Shown here piece by piece: positions 60,749 through 64,000 of a stretch of DNA of 64,000 bases (positions are counted from its first letter, which is position 1; each line of letters begins with the position of its first letter). The notes beneath the pieces are model-generated. The model was not told the DNA's origin, ran no database searches, and saw only the letters and a list, made by a program, of their open reading frames with translations. Source of the stretch: Owenweeksia sp. TMED14. Its GTDB lineage: Bacteria > Bacteroidota > Bacteroidia > Flavobacteriales > Schleiferiaceae. Location: assembly GCA_949529985.1 (NCBI GenBank), contig CATIRS010000026.1, positions 62,001 through 126,000 on the forward strand. Reading direction: 5' to 3'. Position numbers and translations under genes: made by a program.

Positions 60749-63700
60749 TTAAAGTTTAATTAGTCGCTCACTTTCTATTTTTTCAGAATCAATTCGTTCT
60801 ATCAAATAAACACCGGGAGGCCAAGAGCTAATATTAAGTTTTACAATATCTTGATCTCCACTAGATTTTTTATTGTATTCCTTGAGAATTTGACCTGCTG
60901 AATTTGTTAGTTTTATAGTATATGAACTGGAAACTTTACCAAAAGAAATTATCTCAATTAGATCGGATGATGGATTTGGTGTGACCGTTAGTTTAGAAAA
61001 TTTCAATTCTTCAATTGAAATTATGTTCGCTGCCGATGATGTTGGAAAGCAGCTGTTTCCTAATTTAAGTCGAGCATAATAAACACCTCCAAATGGGGCA
61101 ATGAACCATGGTTTTGTTGCCCCAGAAATTGCAGTTTTATTAACATCAAGCCATTGTATATTCCAGCCTAAAATTGCTTCTGGACAGAAAAGGGAATCGC
61201 CATTAAAAATTTGAACAGAAGGAATAGGTGGAGTGTTTTTTATTTCGAAAGAGTCAATCCTACTTGCTGTACATCCGTTAAAATTTGTATAAATGTATTT
61301 TAATTCGTGCTTGCCAACACCTAAATTATTGGGTTCTATTTGGGTGGAAAGAATTCCATTTATATAGTAATTACCTCCGGAGGGATATCCCCCAGAAACA
61401 TTAAATGCAGGATCGTTCTTACATAAAACACTTGCAGGCAAGGTTATAAATACATTTGGTCCACCTGTAACAGTGATAATAGATTCTGCAGTATTAACAC
61501 AGCCATTATTATTTGAATAAGTGTAAGTAACTGTATATTGGCCTTGGCCTACTGCTGTTGGGAGAAAGGAGCCATTCACAACTCCTGTCCCAGAGAAAAC
61601 ACCTCCTGAAGGGGTGCCCTGTAGATTTACTGCGGCACTTCCAGCGCAAACAGGAGTGTAGGAGCCTGCTTGAACTAATGGCAGAGGAAGGATTGTCGTT
61701 ATAATGGAGTTGGATGTTGTTTTTGACGGAGACGCACATATTTCAGACGATAAGACTTCGCAACGAACGGTATCTCCATTATTTAAATTAAAAAGTTGGA
61801 TGCTTGAACTGTTACCTCCATAAGGGGTGCTATTTATTGTCCAAAAGTAGCGCGCTGAATTGCCAATGTTTATGGCAGATGTATTTATAATCATTGTATC
61901 TCCACTGCATATTGAATTCATGTTTGAACTAATACTTATTGACGGTTGTGATGAATTTAAAACGTTGAGATAATTTGATAATGAGACGGAATCATTCCCA
62001 CTTGAATTGGAGACATTTAAGCTAATCGATTTACTTCCAGGAGTCAAGTATCTCACTGTAGGGTTTATTAATGAACTACTATTAGGTGATCCTCCTGGGA
62101 ATGTCCAGAGATAGGTTGAGTTTTTTCCCTTACCCGTAGAATAAAATTTAATGGGATTATTTATACAGGCTATGGTGTCAGAAAATATGTTAGCTATAGG
62201 TGATGAAAAAGAGTCAGGAATGAACTGGATTCTATCTAAGTATAGATTATTTCCATTTGCGTTTTTTATTTCAAACTTGAATTTTAAGTTGCCATGATAT
62301 CCCTGAAGAGCAATCGTATCAGATCTCCAATCTGATGAGTTTGATGGAGTAAATGAAATAGATTGACTTGGTCCTGTGGAAAAAGAGTTATTTATATCAT
62401 TGTAAAAACTTTGTAATAAATTCCATGATACTCCGCAATTGTCGCTAACATATACGTTTAGGGTGTCTGAATTAGACCCTATCTTTTGACGATAAGCTAA
62501 ATCATAAATGAGCAGACTATTACTATCTAAGGAATAATTGGGCGAGATTAAGTCATCTAACTCACCTGTATTTGAATAGTTATAGCCTTTAAAAACAGCA
62601 CAGCTACTATCCGTTGTGCTTCCAAAAGGTGCAATTGACCAACCGTTAGAATAATCAGGATTCGAAATAGACCATCGATTTGGGATTGCCTGAAAGAATT
62701 CTTCAAAAGTTGGAGTTTCTATTCCTCCAGCAGAAATTGTATTCACTTTTACAATAGTATCGCTTCCATAAGAATTACCTGAAATTAACTTAACAGTGTA
62801 TGGCCCTTTTGACTGAAGTCTAATTTCTATCTGTGATGAGCTAGTACCTGTGCCATTTATATACTGAAAAGTTGCAGGTGTGATGGTCCAGTTCCAAAAA
62901 CTGGCTAAATTTTTAGAATTATCAGTAATTATAATAGTGTCTCCAATTGAGCAGGTATTTTCGGGTGAAGCTGTAAAGTCAGCTTCTGGACGGATTAAAA
63001 AACTATTTGCTAAAGGACTTTCCCAAACACCTCTGCCATATGTCCCTACTCTAATAATACCTACGTTATCCAATATCTCTATATCGTTAACGATTGTATT
63101 GGGGATACCATTATTAAACGGCAACCAATCGGACATACTGGCATCTCGAAAGTAAACACCTAGATCTGTTCCTATATAAATAATCCCGTTACTGTTTTTT
63201 TGATATTGGATGCAATTTGCTGGTATGTTTGGTATAGAGCCACTTCGGTTATACCATGAGCTGCCTGCATTAAAAGATTCATAAACTTTAGCCCCAGATA
63301 TGTAACCGGATTTAGAGATGTAAACATGGCTTGAATTCAACGGGTCAACTGTAATTCCAGTAATTACATTTCCGCTTCCGATATTGCTGGAAATCCAGGT
63401 CCAGTTGAGTCCTGCATTGGATGAATAATAAAGGCGATTATTTATTCCTGCATACAAAGTATTAGGATCCCCTGGAGCTTCAGCAATAACGTCAATGTTA
63501 TTGGAGCCAAAAATTCCACTGGAAGTTGTCGCGTTAAAATTAATACCTCCATTTGTGCTCTTCCATAGACGATCAAATCCAGCATAGAGAATATTACTGG
63601 AAATACGACTCGCAATAAATGGAGTAACCCAATTGCCAGAACCAGAAGGAGGAAGGTTGAATGTCGCATTAAAGTTATTACCTCCATTGGTTGATTTATC

Positions 63701-64000
63701 AAAATCACCATAATAGATTGATCGATACATGGTGTTGGAATTTCCAAGAGCAATGGCGCAATCCATACCATCTCCACCTCCAACTCTATCCCAACCGTTA
63801 TCATTTAAGTGCGTTCCATTATCTTGAGCACCTGCTATAGTTAAAGCTGGTGCTGATTCTGATGTTCCTATTTTATAGTATTGCGTTATTGCTAATCCTT
63901 GATTTCGACTAACCCAGCTATTATTCATTCCACCATTTCCGGATTTATAAACACCACCATCACAACCGGCATACACCTGATCACTTCCGGGCCTAAAAAT
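60749..64000 (-). CDS. Large T9SS-secreted protein with Asp-box propeller and PKD domains (N-terminal part missing)
   Basis: This is a minus-strand gene whose 5' part lies beyond the right edge; the frame is open to base 64000. The visible 1083 residues show Asp-box repeats of a sialidase/VPS10-like beta-propeller in the first about 340 residues (WKSTNGGINFNA, YSSNAGLNWTWI, SFNAGSSWYN). Two or more PKD-like domains follow (FTASPENTCSIGDTIIITDNS; CINNPIKFYSTGKGKNSTYLWTFPGG), with a jelly-roll-like segment between them (about 430-590) and further beta domains. The C-terminal about 80 residues are a T9SS type A sorting domain (LTVTPNPSSDLIEII). It is probably a cell-surface protein; no catalytic site was identified. 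Confidence 0.85.
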   Translation of the reverse strand: MFRPGSDQVYAGCDGGVYKSGNGGMNNSWVSRNQGLAITQYYKIGTSESAPALTIAGAQDNGTHLNDNGWDRVGGGDGMDCAIALGNSNTMYRSIYYGDFDKSTNGGNNFNATFNLPPSGSGNWVTPFIASRISSNILYAGFDRLWKSTNGGINFNATTSSGIFGSNNIDVIAEAPGDPNTLYAGINNRLYYSSNAGLNWTWISSNIGSGNVITGITVDPLNSSHVYISKSGYISGAKVYESFNAGSSWYNRSGSIPNIPANCIQYQKNSNGIIYIGTDLGVYFRDASMSDWLPFNNGIPNTIVNDIEILDNVGIIRVGTYGRGVWESPLANSFLIRPEADFTASPENTCSIGDTIIITDNSKNLASFWNWTITPATFQYINGTGTSSSQIEIRLQSKGPYTVKLISGNSYGSDTIVKVNTISAGGIETPTFEEFFQAIPNRWSISNPDYSNGWSIAPFGSTTDSSCAVFKGYNYSNTGELDDLISPNYSLDSNSLLIYDLAYRQKIGSNSDTLNVYVSDNCGVSWNLLQSFYNDINNSFSTGPSQSISFTPSNSSDWRSDTIALQGYHGNLKFKFEIKNANGNNLYLDRIQFIPDSFSSPIANIFSDTIACINNPIKFYSTGKGKNSTYLWTFPGGSPNSSSLINPTVRYLTPGSKSISLNVSNSSGNDSVSLSNYLNVLNSSQPSISISSNMNSICSGDTMIINTSAINIGNSARYFWTINSTPYGGNSSSIQLFNLNNGDTVRCEVLSSEICASPSKTTSNSIITTILPLPLVQAGSYTPVCAGSAAVNLQGTPSGGVFSGTGVVNGSFLPTAVGQGQYTVTYTYSNNNGCVNTAESIITVTGGPNVFITLPASVLCKNDPAFNVSGGYPSGGNYYINGILSTQIEPNNLGVGKHELKYIYTNFNGCTASRIDSFEIKNTPPIPSVQIFNGDSLFCPEAILGWNIQWLDVNKTAISGATKPWFIAPFGGVYYARLKLGNSCFPTSSAANIISIEELKFSKLTVTPNPSSDLIEIISFGKVSSSYTIKLTNSAGQILKEYNKKSSGDQDIVKLNISSWPPGVYLIERIDSEKIESERLIKL

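Overview
The window is a contiguous, low-GC chromosomal segment from a bacterium of the Bacteroidota, most likely a marine Flavobacteriales member. The evidence is a SusC/SusD pair, type IX secretion (T9SS) C-terminal sorting domains, TAnnTTTG -7 promoter elements in place of sigma70 boxes, weak or absent Shine-Dalgarno sequences, lineage-typical families (DUF2461, DUF2490, DUF4296, DUF2256, HU-like SPOR proteins, DUF6341/DUF6427-like proteins) and many AT-rich codons. Coding density is very high: no gap without a gene exceeds 300 bp, and many neighbours overlap by 4 bp (ATGA). I saw no insertion sequence, prophage, CRISPR array, rRNA or integrase.

Layout: 1-458 is the 3' end of uvrC. 478-4389 (minus) is a LolA-like protein plus a two-permease, one-ATPase ABC exporter. 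4553-4969 is a bacilliredoxin-like protein, followed by two strong inverted repeats. 5124-12503 is a starch/maltodextrin utilisation locus: SusC, SusD, a small T9SS cargo with a possible starch-binding module, and a GH13 cyclomaltodextrinase-type enzyme. 12565-16413 is sufABCD. 16490-19582 is a DUF2723 (TMEM260-like) membrane glycosyltransferase candidate. 19746-22851 is a SulP anion transporter, a beta-carbonic anhydrase and a DUF2490 protein, probably for bicarbonate handling. 22860-26249 (minus) is trhO, homogentisate dioxygenase and 4-hydroxyphenylpyruvate dioxygenase. 26376-29649 holds two NAD-dependent epimerase/dehydrogenase genes and tyrS.

29667-34658 (minus) is a tightly coupled run: polyprenol-phosphate mannose synthase, dihydroorotase, a DUF4296 lipoprotein, a LuxE-like acyl-protein synthetase homologue, an exported protein of unknown function and DUF2461. 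polA follows, divergently transcribed. 37577-45534 holds a cation/proton antiporter, typA, a second SulP transporter with an inserted soluble segment, an SDR oxidoreductase and a TonB-dependent receptor. A tRNA-Ala(GGC) with its terminator follows. 45688-50283 (minus) is a sodium:solute symporter followed by a compact photolyase-type cassette: a FAD-binding-domain protein with a C-terminal alpha/beta segment, DUF2256, and a COG3046-type cryptochrome/photolyase lacking the usual iron-sulfur cysteines. The rest holds purD, a TPR lipoprotein, small membrane proteins, a hotdog thioesterase, an HU-like SPOR protein, an exported MsrA, a TonB-type outer-membrane protein, asd, purQ and the 3' part of a very large T9SS-secreted protein that runs off the right edge.

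The most unusual items are: the photolyase cassette (possible circularly permuted domain order, missing Fe-S ligands, DUF2256 partner); a PolI whose proofreading site looks degenerate; a TyrRS whose HIGH motif reads GVGN; several genes with a -7 element only 4-5 nt before the ATG, suggesting leaderless mRNAs; and a T9SS-exported candidate starch-binding protein where SusE/SusF lipoproteins would be expected. All functional calls come from reading the sequence; no database search was run.
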